A stretch of DNA of 64,000 nucleotides, taken from contig NZ_FNVZ01000005.1 in the NCBI RefSeq assembly GCF_900104625.1, forward strand, positions 1,550,001 to 1,614,000, in the 5' to 3' direction. A program made the position numbers and the translations under genes. A model generated the notes under the pieces. The model saw only the letters and a program-made list of their open reading frames with translations. It searched no databases and was not told the DNA's origin. Shown piece by piece: positions 26,328 to 34,625 of the stretch. The DNA comes from Leptotrichia massiliensis (GTDB taxonomy: Bacteria > Fusobacteriota > Fusobacteriia > Fusobacteriales > Leptotrichiaceae). Numbering within the stretch: the first letter of the stretch is position 1; every line of letters begins with the position of its first letter.

Positions 26328-27191
26328 TTAATAGATATTCATTCCACTATAAATTTCAATCATTTCCTTCCTAAGTCTATCTGTAATTTCCAGCCTTTTT
26401 TTAGGTGCAATTTCATAAACATCTTGATTGAATAGATAATTTTGTAATCTGATTTCCTTTATAAGCATTTTTGTATGAAAAATATTTGACTGATACACAT
26501 TTACATCTATAGCATCGTAAATTTTTAACTTTTCTAGCTCAATATAATCTTGAATAGAAGTTATATTGTGATCTGTAAAAAATTTCTTTCCTGAAATATC
26601 TCTTGTAAATCCACGTATTCTGTAATCAATCGTAATTATATCCGAATCAAAGCTGTCTATCAGATAGTTTAACGTATTTAATGGCGAAATTTCCCCACAA
26701 GTTGCAATATCAATATCCACTCTAAAAGTGGAAATTGAATTATCTGGATGGTATTCCGGGAAAGTATGCACCGTTATATGGCTTTTATCCAAATGAGCGT
26801 GAACCGTGTCGGTGTCTTGACTTGTATTTCCCTTTTTCATGCTCTGGCTATCTATCCCAATTTCTTCAAAGAATGGTTTCCCTTGATTACAAGATTTATC
26901 AATGTTCTTAGGACTTATTCTTTCTTCTGCAATTAAAACATTTACAGAAGCTCCTTGTGGCTCATAATCCTGCTTTGATATATTCAAGACTTGTGCTCCT
27001 ATCATTTCTGCAACACGAATAAGTATTTTTGTAAGCCTTTCTGAATTATATTGCTCGTCAATATATGCAATATAGTCCTTCTGCTCCCTCTCTGTTTCCG
27101 CATAGCAAATATCATAAATATTAAAACTTAATGTCTTTGTTAGATTATTGAATCCATATAGCTTAATTTTATTATTTTCCAACTCATTCAT
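26328..27191 (-). CDS. speD: S-adenosylmethionine decarboxylase proenzyme, enterobacterial type
   Basis: Makes the decarboxylated SAM used by SpeE. It is synthesised as a proenzyme that self-cleaves to form a pyruvoyl group. About 287 residues, like the long class of E. coli SpeD and unlike the short Bacillus/Thermotoga form. The cleavage region is [17 protein letters not shown], with the serine after the lysine becoming pyruvoyl. [23 protein letters not shown] and [19 protein letters not shown] closely follow the E. coli pattern. The ATG at 27191 follows AGGAGAGGAAGTG; the in-frame start at 27224 lacks a site. It is first in the polyamine run and has its own promoter and operator candidate. 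Confidence 0.95.
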   Translation of the reverse strand: MNELENNKIKLYGFNNLTKTLSFNIYDICYAETEREQKDYIAYIDEQYNSERLTKILIRVAEMIGAQVLNISKQDYEPQGASVNVLIAEERISPKNIDKSCNQGKPFFEEIGIDSQSMKKGNTSQDTDTVHAHLDKSHITVHTFPEYHPDNSISTFRVDIDIATCGEISPLNTLNYLIDSFDSDIITIDYRIRGFTRDISGKKFFTDHNITSIQDYIELEKLKIYDAIDVNVYQSNIFHTKMLIKEIRLQNYLFNQDVYEIAPKKRLEITDRLRKEMIEIYSGMNIY

Positions 27192-27357
27192 CACTTCCTC
27201 TCCTTTTCCATCAATTTCTTTCATATTTTTAAAACTCTTTTAAATACAGATAAATTTATTATTTAGATTTGGTTTTAAAATCTTTTTTTGATAGTCTTAA
27301 AAATTATTTATTTTTCTATATATTTTTAATTATTTTTTTGACTTATTTTTTCGCCAA

Positions 27358-27386
27358 ATTATAACATTTATACACAATTTTTACAA
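27358..27386 (-). promoter_or_regulatory. Promoter of speD
   Basis: Minus-strand TTGTAA (27381-27386), a 17-bp spacer and a perfect TATAAT (27358-27363). The predicted start leaves a leader of about 160 nt before the ATG at 27191. The terminator of the preceding gene lies just upstream. Confidence 0.65.
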
Positions 27387-27400
27387 TTAAAATTGTAAAA
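27379..27400. promoter_or_regulatory. Perfect 22-bp palindrome over the speD -35 box (operator candidate)
   Basis: Arms TTTTACAATT (27379-27388) and AATTGTAAAA (27391-27400) around AA. It covers the -35 hexamer of the speD promoter completely, the classic position for a repressor site. The binding protein is unknown. Confidence 0.5.
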
Positions 27401-27415
27401 TGAATTTTCAAAAAA

Positions 27416-27443
27416 AATCACAGCTAAATTAATAACTGTGATT
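27416..27443 (-). terminator. Intrinsic terminator after the beta-propeller-like gene
   Basis: Arms AATCACAG (27416-27423) and CTGTGATT (27436-27443) with a 12-nt loop. On the minus strand a run of Ts follows. It separates this gene from the speD promoter. Confidence 0.8.
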
Positions 27444-27461
27444 AATAAATAAAATATCTTT

Positions 27462-28337
27462 TTATAAAACCATCCTATACTTAACTATCCTATTTCCACA
27501 CCCCATAACATAAATTTCATCTTCAATTACACAAATTTTTACAATTCCTTCCTTCAATACTTTTTCCTGTTTTAAAATATGAAATTTACTGTCTGTAATT
27601 ACCAATTCTCCATTTTCCAAACCAATAAAATATTTCCCTTCAAATTCTTCAATGTACGTTATTTTTCTGTCAGAAATTTTTATCGAATTATAAAGTTCCT
27701 GATCCAAAATGTTCCATATTTCTATTTCACCATCTTCTGTTCCTGCAAAATATTGAAGTCCCACTATTTTTGAGTAAGTGTGATTATTTTCCGTTTTTAC
27801 TTCAAATATTTTTTTTAATTTATTTTCAAAAATATTTATTGTATTTATATGTTTATGGTCTTCCCTAAATTTGATTATAACGTTTTCTCCACTTGTGAAA
27901 ATTTTATAATTTCCATTTTTTCTAGTTCTTGTCAACTTTGTAGAAATAAGTTCCTCTGTGTCAACATCATAGGAAAATAGACAATTTTTTTCAATATAGA
28001 CAATCCTGCCACTTGTTATAAAATTCATTACTTTTATGCTATCATTTGTATCGAATACAAGTTCAACTATTTTCTTTTTATTTCCATCACATTTGTACAC
28101 TTTTCCATTTGGAGTCGAAACAAAAAACATACTTGAAACAAATAACTGGTTTTTTTCTTTTATATATTTTATAATTTCGCAATTTTTTACTTTTCCACCG
28201 CTTTCCTTTTCAAATTTATTTTTATTAAAATATATCAGCTTTTCTCCAGTTGTTATAATTCTTTTGTTAACCGGCTCCACGCCAAAGTCGTTTATTTTTG
28301 TTCTATATACAATATCTTCTTCTAAAATTAATTCCAT
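27462..28337 (-). CDS. Hypothetical cytoplasmic protein, possibly beta-propeller
   Basis: 291 residues, no signal peptide or membrane helix. I do not recognise the family with confidence. The sequence is a series of short beta-strand units with repeated patterns such as FVSTPNGKVYKCD, FAGTEDGEIEIWNIL, FIGLENGELVITD and VMGCGNRIVKYRM. These resemble WD40/quinoprotein-type blades: G, D or N turn, then alternating hydrophobics. AAGGGG precedes the ATG. It follows a small exported protein by 12 nt, so the two are likely one operon ending at the terminator at 27416. Confidence 0.65.
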   Translation of the reverse strand: MELILEEDIVYRTKINDFGVEPVNKRIITTGEKLIYFNKNKFEKESGGKVKNCEIIKYIKEKNQLFVSSMFFVSTPNGKVYKCDGNKKKIVELVFDTNDSIKVMNFITSGRIVYIEKNCLFSYDVDTEELISTKLTRTRKNGNYKIFTSGENVIIKFREDHKHINTINIFENKLKKIFEVKTENNHTYSKIVGLQYFAGTEDGEIEIWNILDQELYNSIKISDRKITYIEEFEGKYFIGLENGELVITDSKFHILKQEKVLKEGIVKICVIEDEIYVMGCGNRIVKYRMVL

Positions 28338-28349
28338 TTTTCCCCTTAA

Positions 28350-28889
28350 TTAATACACAATATCTTCAGTAGGATTATATCCGCTATCCTTCAATGTTTT
28401 TCGCATTTTCTCGCTTGTTTTGGAGAAAATTTCATTATTATAATATGTTTTCCAGTCCCCGTCAATCTTATTTGTGTCTAAAATATATTTAAATAGCATA
28501 AAAGTATCTTTTTTAGTTGCATCATAAGCATAAAGTCTGAAAGTATAATATCTTGGTTTTTTCTTTTCATCTTTTTTTGGAATATTTGTAGGAATCAGTT
28601 TTGCAATATCATTTTCAAAATCAATTAATATTTTAAAAATATTCTCATATGTCAATTCTCTTCTTTCACGTATATTGTAAACTAATCCAACTTCCAAATT
28701 ATCTAGCCCAACATAATAAGTCATAAAATCACGTTCTACATCGCAATAAATATTTCCTGTCAAACGTGAACGACCTATAAGTTCAATTTCCTTAGTTACA
28801 TATATATTCGGATCTTTTATCCAATTACAAGTTTTTGAAAATGAAATACCCGACACCAATAAAATAATTAATATGATTAATTTTTTCAC
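28350..28889 (-). CDS. Small exported protein of unknown function
   Basis: About 179 residues, with a signal peptide (VKKLIILIILLVSGISFS, cleavage likely before KTCNW). The mature part is mixed and charged; no known domain is recognised. I start at the GTG at 28889: GGGAGGAAAC directly precedes it, whereas an in-frame TTG four codons upstream would lie inside that ribosome site. It is probably cotranscribed with the following beta-propeller-like gene (12 nt gap). There is only one cysteine near the mature N-terminus and no clear lipobox. Confidence 0.7.
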   Translation of the reverse strand: MKKLIILIILLVSGISFSKTCNWIKDPNIYVTKEIELIGRSRLTGNIYCDVERDFMTYYVGLDNLEVGLVYNIRERRELTYENIFKILIDFENDIAKLIPTNIPKKDEKKKPRYYTFRLYAYDATKKDTFMLFKYILDTNKIDGDWKTYYNNEIFSKTSEKMRKTLKDSGYNPTEDIVY

Positions 28890-29178
28890 GTTTCCTCCCA
28901 ATGTTTACAATTTCATTTAATATAAATATTTTATAAAAATATCCTTATAATTAAGTTTTAAAATACATAGTTTTAGATTTTAAAACTTTGTGAAAAATAT
29001 TTTATTATTATGTTTATAAGTTTTATTTTACCTTTTATTTTTATTAACATATATCACTAATAAAAGTTTACCATATTTTTTTATTAATTTCAAGACATAT
29101 ATTAAAACCTCTTTAAAAGCAAACTCAAAAATCAAGTTTTTACGTAAAAAAGAAAATCAAATTAATGATTTTCCAAAA

Positions 29179-30141
29179 TTATATATGTATAATATTTAAA
29201 ATACTCATCAAAATAGGTACTACTAATATAAATAAAATTGTACTTGTTGTAACTACATTGGTAGAATATCCAATATCCCCATTAGTTTCATTAGCCAAAA
29301 TTGGCAATGCTGCAAAGACTGGTGCTGCCGACTGTATCACAAATGTCTTTATTTCCAGTTCATTCAACTGCACAAAATGTCCAGCAATTTTCAATAATAC
29401 TATCATGACAATTGACGAAAATACAAATCTTCCAAGTAAAGCCAAATTTGTATCCAAATCAAACCGAATACTGTGAAGCCCTGCATCTGCTAGCACTATT
29501 CCTATATACAGCAACGCAAGAGGAGTTACAACACTTCCAAGATATTTGGTAGTTTCTACAATTGGAGTTATCACTCTTATGCCTGACAAAAGTACAGCAA
29601 AGGCTATCACAAAAGCAATAAGTGGAGGAGATAATAATTTTTTTAAATTAAATCCACCTTTTCCATCTTTATTACCGTCAATCGAATCTCCTGATAAAAG
29701 CATGTATCCCAATGTCCAGATTGACACAGTATTTGTAATGTAATACATCAAATAATATTTTGAAGCGGCTTCTCCAAAAAGTGCCATATTTAACGGAAGC
29801 CCAATAAATATAGTATTTGCATTTACCACAGCATTATAAAAGATACCACGTCGTCCATCTCTCATTTTTACCATCTTTATCACAAAAAAAGCAGCCAAAT
29901 ATCCAATAATAACTGAAGCAAATGTAAAAATTAGACGATTTGACACTTCCTTCAAGGCATCCATATTCAAATATTTCAAAACTGAATAAAATATTGAGCA
30001 AGGCAAAGCCACATTTGTAATAAGTTTTGAAACATTTTCACTAAACGTATGGTGAAACCAGTGCCTTTTTTTCAAAATATATCCAACCGCAATCATAACA
30101 ATAATAGGGAAAATACTTCCCAGTGATTTCAAAAAAATCAT
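29179..30141 (-). CDS. AEC-family transporter (auxin efflux carrier / malate permease type)
   Basis: A 320-residue inner-membrane protein with about ten membrane helices. Family features are an N-terminal helix pair with IVMIAVGYILKKRHWF, the phrase ITNVALPCSIFYSVL, and the mid-protein NANTIFIGLPLNMALFGE, which is the conserved N-T-x-F-x-G-L-P region. The C-terminal bundle includes QSAAPVFAALPILANE. Bacterial members move organic acids such as malate; the substrate here is not shown. GGAATG lies before the ATG. It is upstream of a 276-bp AT-rich gap in which I see no gene. Confidence 0.88.
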   Translation of the reverse strand: MIFLKSLGSIFPIIVMIAVGYILKKRHWFHHTFSENVSKLITNVALPCSIFYSVLKYLNMDALKEVSNRLIFTFASVIIGYLAAFFVIKMVKMRDGRRGIFYNAVVNANTIFIGLPLNMALFGEAASKYYLMYYITNTVSIWTLGYMLLSGDSIDGNKDGKGGFNLKKLLSPPLIAFVIAFAVLLSGIRVITPIVETTKYLGSVVTPLALLYIGIVLADAGLHSIRFDLDTNLALLGRFVFSSIVMIVLLKIAGHFVQLNELEIKTFVIQSAAPVFAALPILANETNGDIGYSTNVVTTSTILFILVVPILMSILNIIHI

Positions 30142-30262
30142 TTTTTAACATTCCTTTCTCTACTATACTCCATTTTTTTCACAATCAAACCTAATAATCC
30201 CATAACTTTTAAATTTGATTTTTCCACAATTTACTTCAAAAATATTATTTCAAACAAACAAA

Positions 30263-30285
30263 GCAAGGACTTTTAAAGCCCCTGC
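30263..30285 (-). terminator. Terminator after glnN
   Basis: In minus-strand RNA GCAGGGGCUUU pairs with AAAGUCCUUGC, using G-U pairs that exist only on this strand. It is followed by a T-rich TTTGTTTGTTTG. Confidence 0.65.
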
Positions 30286-30298
30286 ACTTTTATCAATA

Positions 30299-32404
30299 CT
30301 ATAACTTAAATAATAAATCCGTGTAAGTTGGGAAACTCCAATATTCTTGATCAATAACTTTTTCCAAATTATCACAAGGAATTCGTAATGCCTCAAGTCC
30401 TGTTACCAATTTTTCTTTTGCCAAATCTGTCTGTTTTCCTAAATCTTTTTCATTTCTTACTCGATTAATTTCTTTTTCAAGTGATTTTACTTCTTTTCTC
30501 AAGCTTGTAATATTTGCTAATACATCTTTTAAGATTTCTTCCTGCTCCTTTATGAACGCTTTCCCGTATTTTGAATTTTTTTCAATATGATCAGCTAATA
30601 AATTTGCATATTTTAATCCTGATGGCAAGATATTTTTATTTGCAATGTCAATTAATGTTCTTGATTCAATACTTAACTGAGTTATATATCTTTCTGCATA
30701 AGCGTTGTATCTTGCAATTGATTCCTGTTCAGAAAGCATTCCAACTTCCTGAGTTAGTTCAAGCACATCTTTATCTATCATTTTTCTAAGTGCAGTATTT
30801 GAAGCCACTTCGTTTGTAAGTCCACGTTTTTTAGCTTCTTTTGCCCATTCTTCGCTGTATCCATTTCCATTAAAAATTATTCTATGATGTTTTTTATATG
30901 CATTAGCAATAATCTCATTTGCCACTTTCAGGAATGATTTTTCAGTTGCTTTTTCAAGTTTATCTGCATATTCAGACAGCACTTTTCCTACCATTGCATT
31001 TATTACAGCCGCAGAAGTTGCAGGTGTCGAACTTGATCCTGGCATTCTAAATTCAAATTTATTTCCAGTAAATGCAAACGGAGAAGTTCTATTTCTATCT
31101 CCAGCATCCATACTAAATGTAGGTAATACATCAACTGACAAGTTTACTTTTGATGATTCTGACACAGGTGCATCTTTTTTATATGCAATATTGCTTAAAA
31201 CTGTTGTCAATTCATCACCTAAGAAAACTGAAATAATTGCAGGTGGTGCTTCATGTCCACCAAGTCTGTGATCATTTGTAGCAGTTGCAGTCGCATATCT
31301 TAACATCGGGTAATATCTGTCAACAGCTTCAATTACCGCAGCCACAAAAATTAAAAATTGAGTATTTGATTTCATATCTTTTCCAGGACTGAAAAGATTT
31401 TTACCATCATCTGTTCCTAGTGACCAGTTATTATGTTTACCTGAACCATTTACCCCTGCAAACGGTTTTTCGTGAAGCAATGCTACTAAATCGTGTCTTA
31501 ACGCTGTTTTTTCAATAGTTTCCATTATTATCTGATTTTGATCCGATGCCAAGTTTGCTACTGAAAATAATGGTGCTACTTCAAACTGATTTGGAGCCAC
31601 TTCATTATGTCTTGTTTTTGATGGAATACCTAATTTCCATAATTCAACGTCAACATCACTCATAAAGTTTATTACTTTTTCTTTAATTTTTCCATAATAA
31701 TGATCGCTTAATTCCTGTCCTTTAGGTGCAGAAGCTCCAAATAACGTTCTTCCTGTAAGCAACAAATCATCTCTTGCTTCAAACATATCTTTTTTAACAA
31801 GAAAATATTCCTGCTCTACTCCCAAAGTATTAAATACATGATTAGAAGTTTTATTTCCAAAAGCACGCAAAACTCTTAATGCTTGTCCACTTATATATTT
31901 CATTGATCTCAATAAAGGTACTTTTTTATCCAACGCTTCACCAGTAAATGAAATAAAGGCTGTCGGAATATACAATGTAACTCCATTTTTATTTTCTCTT
32001 ATAAATGGATATGAACTCGTATCCCAGATTGTGTAACCTCTTGCTTCAAATGTGCTACGAAGTCCTCCATTCGGAAATGAAGATGCATCAGATTCACCTT
32101 TTATCAAATTTTTTCCAGAAAATTTATAAATAAGTTCCTCATTTTCAGTAGGTTCTAAAAATGAATCATGCTTTTCCGCTGTCAAGTCATTTAATGGCTG
32201 AAACCAGTGACAATAGTGAGTAGCACCTCTTTTAGTCGCCCAATCTTTAATAGCGTTTGCAATAACTTCAGCAGTTTCTTTCGACAATTCAGTTTCCCCC
32301 AGTTGCGACGCCTTAAACTCTTTAAAAACAGCCTTGGAAACTCTTTTTTTCAAATTACTGTCCCTAAAGACATTTTCTCCAAAGCTTTTCATAGCGTTTT
32401 CCAT
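30299..32404 (-). CDS. glnN: Glutamine synthetase type III
   Basis: Makes glutamine from glutamate and ammonia. 701 residues, the large GSIII class (GSI is about 450). Recognisable parts are the N-terminal THYCHWFQPLN, GLRSTFEARGYTIWD, EQEYFLV, NQFEVAPLFSVANLA, the nucleotide-binding HEKPFAGVNGSGKHNNWSLGT and FRMPGSSSTPATSAAVINA. A C-terminal coiled-coil region (about 620-670) is normal for the class. The start follows AGAGGTTAAAATTT. It has a strong promoter and its own terminator, so it is monocistronic. No nitrogen-control binding site is obvious. Confidence 0.96.
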   Translation of the reverse strand: MENAMKSFGENVFRDSNLKKRVSKAVFKEFKASQLGETELSKETAEVIANAIKDWATKRGATHYCHWFQPLNDLTAEKHDSFLEPTENEELIYKFSGKNLIKGESDASSFPNGGLRSTFEARGYTIWDTSSYPFIRENKNGVTLYIPTAFISFTGEALDKKVPLLRSMKYISGQALRVLRAFGNKTSNHVFNTLGVEQEYFLVKKDMFEARDDLLLTGRTLFGASAPKGQELSDHYYGKIKEKVINFMSDVDVELWKLGIPSKTRHNEVAPNQFEVAPLFSVANLASDQNQIIMETIEKTALRHDLVALLHEKPFAGVNGSGKHNNWSLGTDDGKNLFSPGKDMKSNTQFLIFVAAVIEAVDRYYPMLRYATATATNDHRLGGHEAPPAIISVFLGDELTTVLSNIAYKKDAPVSESSKVNLSVDVLPTFSMDAGDRNRTSPFAFTGNKFEFRMPGSSSTPATSAAVINAMVGKVLSEYADKLEKATEKSFLKVANEIIANAYKKHHRIIFNGNGYSEEWAKEAKKRGLTNEVASNTALRKMIDKDVLELTQEVGMLSEQESIARYNAYAERYITQLSIESRTLIDIANKNILPSGLKYANLLADHIEKNSKYGKAFIKEQEEILKDVLANITSLRKEVKSLEKEINRVRNEKDLGKQTDLAKEKLVTGLEALRIPCDNLEKVIDQEYWSFPTYTDLLFKL

Positions 32405-32480
32405 AAATTTTAACCTCTTTTCCGTATCAATTTCTTATGAAGCAGTATTTTTAGACTCTTCATTTTTTCAAATATATTTT

Positions 32481-32509
32481 ATTATACAATGTGGGAAAAT
32501 ATAAGTCAA
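32481..32509 (-). promoter_or_regulatory. Strong promoter of glnN
   Basis: Minus-strand TTGACT (32504-32509), an exact 17-bp spacer and TATAAT (32481-32486), with 11 of 12 hexamer bases at consensus. About 75 nt of leader precedes the ATG. Confidence 0.8.
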
Positions 32510-32648
32510 ACAAAAAATTTTTTCATTTATTATTTCTTTATACATAAATAAATTTCTATTTTTTGAGTTATTTAATTATTTTGATTAGGATATGTATAAA
32601 AATCTAAAATATTTTATTTTATAAAAAATAGTAAAAACTTAAAAAATA

Positions 32649-32657
32649 TGTTAAAAT
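32649..32657 (+). promoter_or_regulatory. Extended -10 candidate for the plus-strand exported gene
   Basis: TGTTAAAAT (extended -10, TG-n-TAAAAT) lies 38 nt before the ATG at 32696. No good -35 is visible, which extended -10 promoters tolerate. Confidence 0.35.
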
Positions 32658-32695
32658 AAATTCATAAACAAAACTACCAAAGGAGTTGATTACCT

Positions 32696-33364
32696 ATGAA
32701 AAAATTACTAACTTTTCTACTACTAACACTTTCAATCCAGCTATTCTCAGCCAATTACAAAGTTGTTCTAAAGAAAGGGGTTACTTTATCACAGCAGGAA
32801 ATTACAAAAAATAACAGTGAAATTGAGATTGCGGCCAAAAGGGATTATGATTCAATTAAACGAGCAGTATCAGTTGGGATGAAATCTATGATTTCCAGAA
32901 TGTTGGATGAACAAATTCAATTACCCGCAATAAGTCAAAAAAATTCTCTTAAATTTCAGAAAAAAATGAACGAATTATATAATGATATGTTTGATTATAT
33001 AATGGATAAAAATAAAATTGAAATTGAAAAGATAAGATATGTTACAAATGATATTGTTGAAGTAACATTAAATATAAAAACGCCAAATGTAACAACAAAT
33101 TTACAAAAATATTCAGAATTAATGAATAACAACTTTCTAAACGAAAAAGAAATGAAAAATCTAAATAATTTCTCAGAAGACGAAATCTTTGATAAAATAA
33201 TAACAAAAATGTTTAGTTCAATGAAACAAGCCTTCCAAAAAACCGATAAGTATGCTTCTATGAAAACAACAATTTATTTAGAAAAAGATAATGGAAAATG
33301 GGGAATTGCTGAACTTGATGAAAAACTAAAAAACTTTAGAGAAATATATAAATCTGTAAATTAA
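32696..33364 (+). CDS. Exported protein of unknown function (only plus-strand gene)
   Basis: 222 residues with a clear signal peptide (MKKLLTFLLLTLSIQLFSA, then NYKVV). The mature part is helical and charged, with a DUF4878/DUF5105-like feel: a helical hairpin, then the strands VEVTLNIKTP and TTIYLEKDNGKWGIAEL at the end. That family link is only a resemblance. AAAGGAGTTGATTACCT precedes the ATG. It stands alone, divergent from glnN and convergent with the butanediol dehydrogenase gene, with a shared bidirectional terminator. Confidence 0.8.
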   Translation: MKKLLTFLLLTLSIQLFSANYKVVLKKGVTLSQQEITKNNSEIEIAAKRDYDSIKRAVSVGMKSMISRMLDEQIQLPAISQKNSLKFQKKMNELYNDMFDYIMDKNKIEIEKIRYVTNDIVEVTLNIKTPNVTTNLQKYSELMNNNFLNEKEMKNLNNFSEDEIFDKIITKMFSSMKQAFQKTDKYASMKTTIYLEKDNGKWGIAELDEKLKNFREIYKSVN

Positions 33365-33377
33365 TAAAAAACATAAA

Positions 33378-33403
33378 AGGGCTATCCATATTAAGATAGC
33401 CCT
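33378..33403. terminator. Bidirectional intrinsic terminator between convergent genes
   Basis: Perfect 9-bp arms AGGGCTATC (33378-33386) and GATAGCCCT (33395-33403) with an 8-nt loop. A T-run follows on the plus side (CTGTTTT) and a longer one on the minus side. It serves both the exported gene (stop 33364) and the dehydrogenase (stop 33416). Confidence 0.9.
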
Positions 33404-33415
33404 CTGTTTTATTAA

Positions 33416-34465
33416 TTATTTAGGTGATACTAAAATTTTAACTTGACTTTTTTCTTTTACAAGTGCGTCAAATCCTTCATTCACAATATCTTCTAGTTTA
33501 ATTCTTTTTGTTACTAATAAATCTTTTGAGAAGTATCCTTGCTTCATTAATTCCAATGTTTTAGGGAATACATCACGGTATGCGATAACTCCTTTTATTG
33601 TTCTTTCTTGAATTACCACTTCGTTAGGCTGAATCGGTGCTTCTGTTTCCCAGATACTTACAACCATCAATTCTCCATCTTTTTCAGCGGCTTCTAAAGA
33701 TTGCTGTAATACAGCGGGAACTCCTGTAACTTCATAAGAAACGTTTACTCCACCATTTGTTTTTTCTTTTATAAATTCAACTGCATTCACTTTTGTAGGA
33801 TCTACGATTATTGCTCCTAATTTTTTAGCGATTTCCTGTCTTTCAGGCGAAACTTCCACAGCATAAATTTCTGTTGCTCCAGATGCTCTCAATGCGTCAA
33901 TTATAAGAAGTCCGATTGGTCCACACCCAAAAACTGCTGCTGTATCTCCTGTATTAAATTTGCTTTGTCTAACTGCATAAACTGCCACTGCCGCAGGTTC
34001 TGTCAATGCTCCCTGTTCATAATCAATTTCATCTGGTAATTTATGAGCCTGATCCTCATTTACAACTACAAATTCAGAGAATCCTCCTCCTCCACCAGCA
34101 AGTCCAATAAAATTCAAGTTAGGATCCAAATTATATTTTCCAATTAAGCCATTTTTTGCTAAAATTGGTTCAACTGTAACTCTGTCTCCTACTTTGAATT
34201 TTGTAATTCCACTTCCTATTTCCACAACTTCTCCACAAAATTCGTGTCCCATTGTGATAGGGGCTTTTTCATTTGTATATGGATGCGGAGCATTTGCTGG
34301 AATAAATATTGGTCCTCCTAAATATTCGTGTAAATCACTTCCACAAATCCCAGCATATTTCACTGCAATTTTGATTTGATTTTCTTTCGTAATTTCAGGA
34401 ACTTCGACTTCTTCCACTCTTACATCTTTTCTGTTATGCCATCTCGCAGCTTTCATAATTGCCAT
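33416..34465 (-). CDS. (R,R)-butanediol dehydrogenase / acetoin reductase, Zn-dependent MDR family
   Basis: A 349-residue medium-chain dehydrogenase that interconverts acetoin (or diacetyl) and 2,3-butanediol with NAD(H). It closely follows Bacillus BdhA as I recall it: MKAARWHN, CGICGSDLHEYLGGPIFIP, MGHEFCGEVVEIG (catalytic zinc ligands Cys, His, Glu), YNLDPNLNFIGLAGGGGGFSEF, and the Rossmann motif VFGCGPIGLL. The structural-zinc lobe lacks the four cysteines of many alcohol dehydrogenases, as in BdhA. AGGAGG is 7 nt before the ATG. It is a single gene with its own promoter. Other sorbitol- or threonine-type dehydrogenase substrates cannot be excluded. Confidence 0.88.
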   Translation of the reverse strand: MAIMKAARWHNRKDVRVEEVEVPEITKENQIKIAVKYAGICGSDLHEYLGGPIFIPANAPHPYTNEKAPITMGHEFCGEVVEIGSGITKFKVGDRVTVEPILAKNGLIGKYNLDPNLNFIGLAGGGGGFSEFVVVNEDQAHKLPDEIDYEQGALTEPAAVAVYAVRQSKFNTGDTAAVFGCGPIGLLIIDALRASGATEIYAVEVSPERQEIAKKLGAIIVDPTKVNAVEFIKEKTNGGVNVSYEVTGVPAVLQQSLEAAEKDGELMVVSIWETEAPIQPNEVVIQERTIKGVIAYRDVFPKTLELMKQGYFSKDLLVTKRIKLEDIVNEGFDALVKEKSQVKILVSPK

Positions 34466-34527
34466 TTTATTACCTCCTAAATTAACTATTCATAATATTT
34501 TATAAATTTCTTTCTTGATACTCTAAT

Positions 34528-34555
34528 AGTATACCCCATTTTTTCTCAAAAACAA
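34528..34555 (-). promoter_or_regulatory. Promoter candidate for the butanediol dehydrogenase gene
   Basis: Minus-strand TTGTTT (34550-34555), a 16-bp spacer and TATACT (34528-34533), about 60 nt before the ATG. It lies just after the accA terminator. Confidence 0.5.
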
Positions 34556-34586
34556 TACTTTATATCTATAAATTTATACAAAAAAA

Positions 34587-34610
34587 TAAGACAAGTTAAT
34601 TCTTGTCTTA
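34587..34610 (-). terminator. Terminator after accA
   Basis: Perfect 9-bp arms TAAGACAAG (34587-34595) and CTTGTCTTA (34602-34610), 6-nt loop, followed on the minus strand by a T-run. Confidence 0.85.
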
Positions 34611-34625
34611 CCAAAATAATTATTT

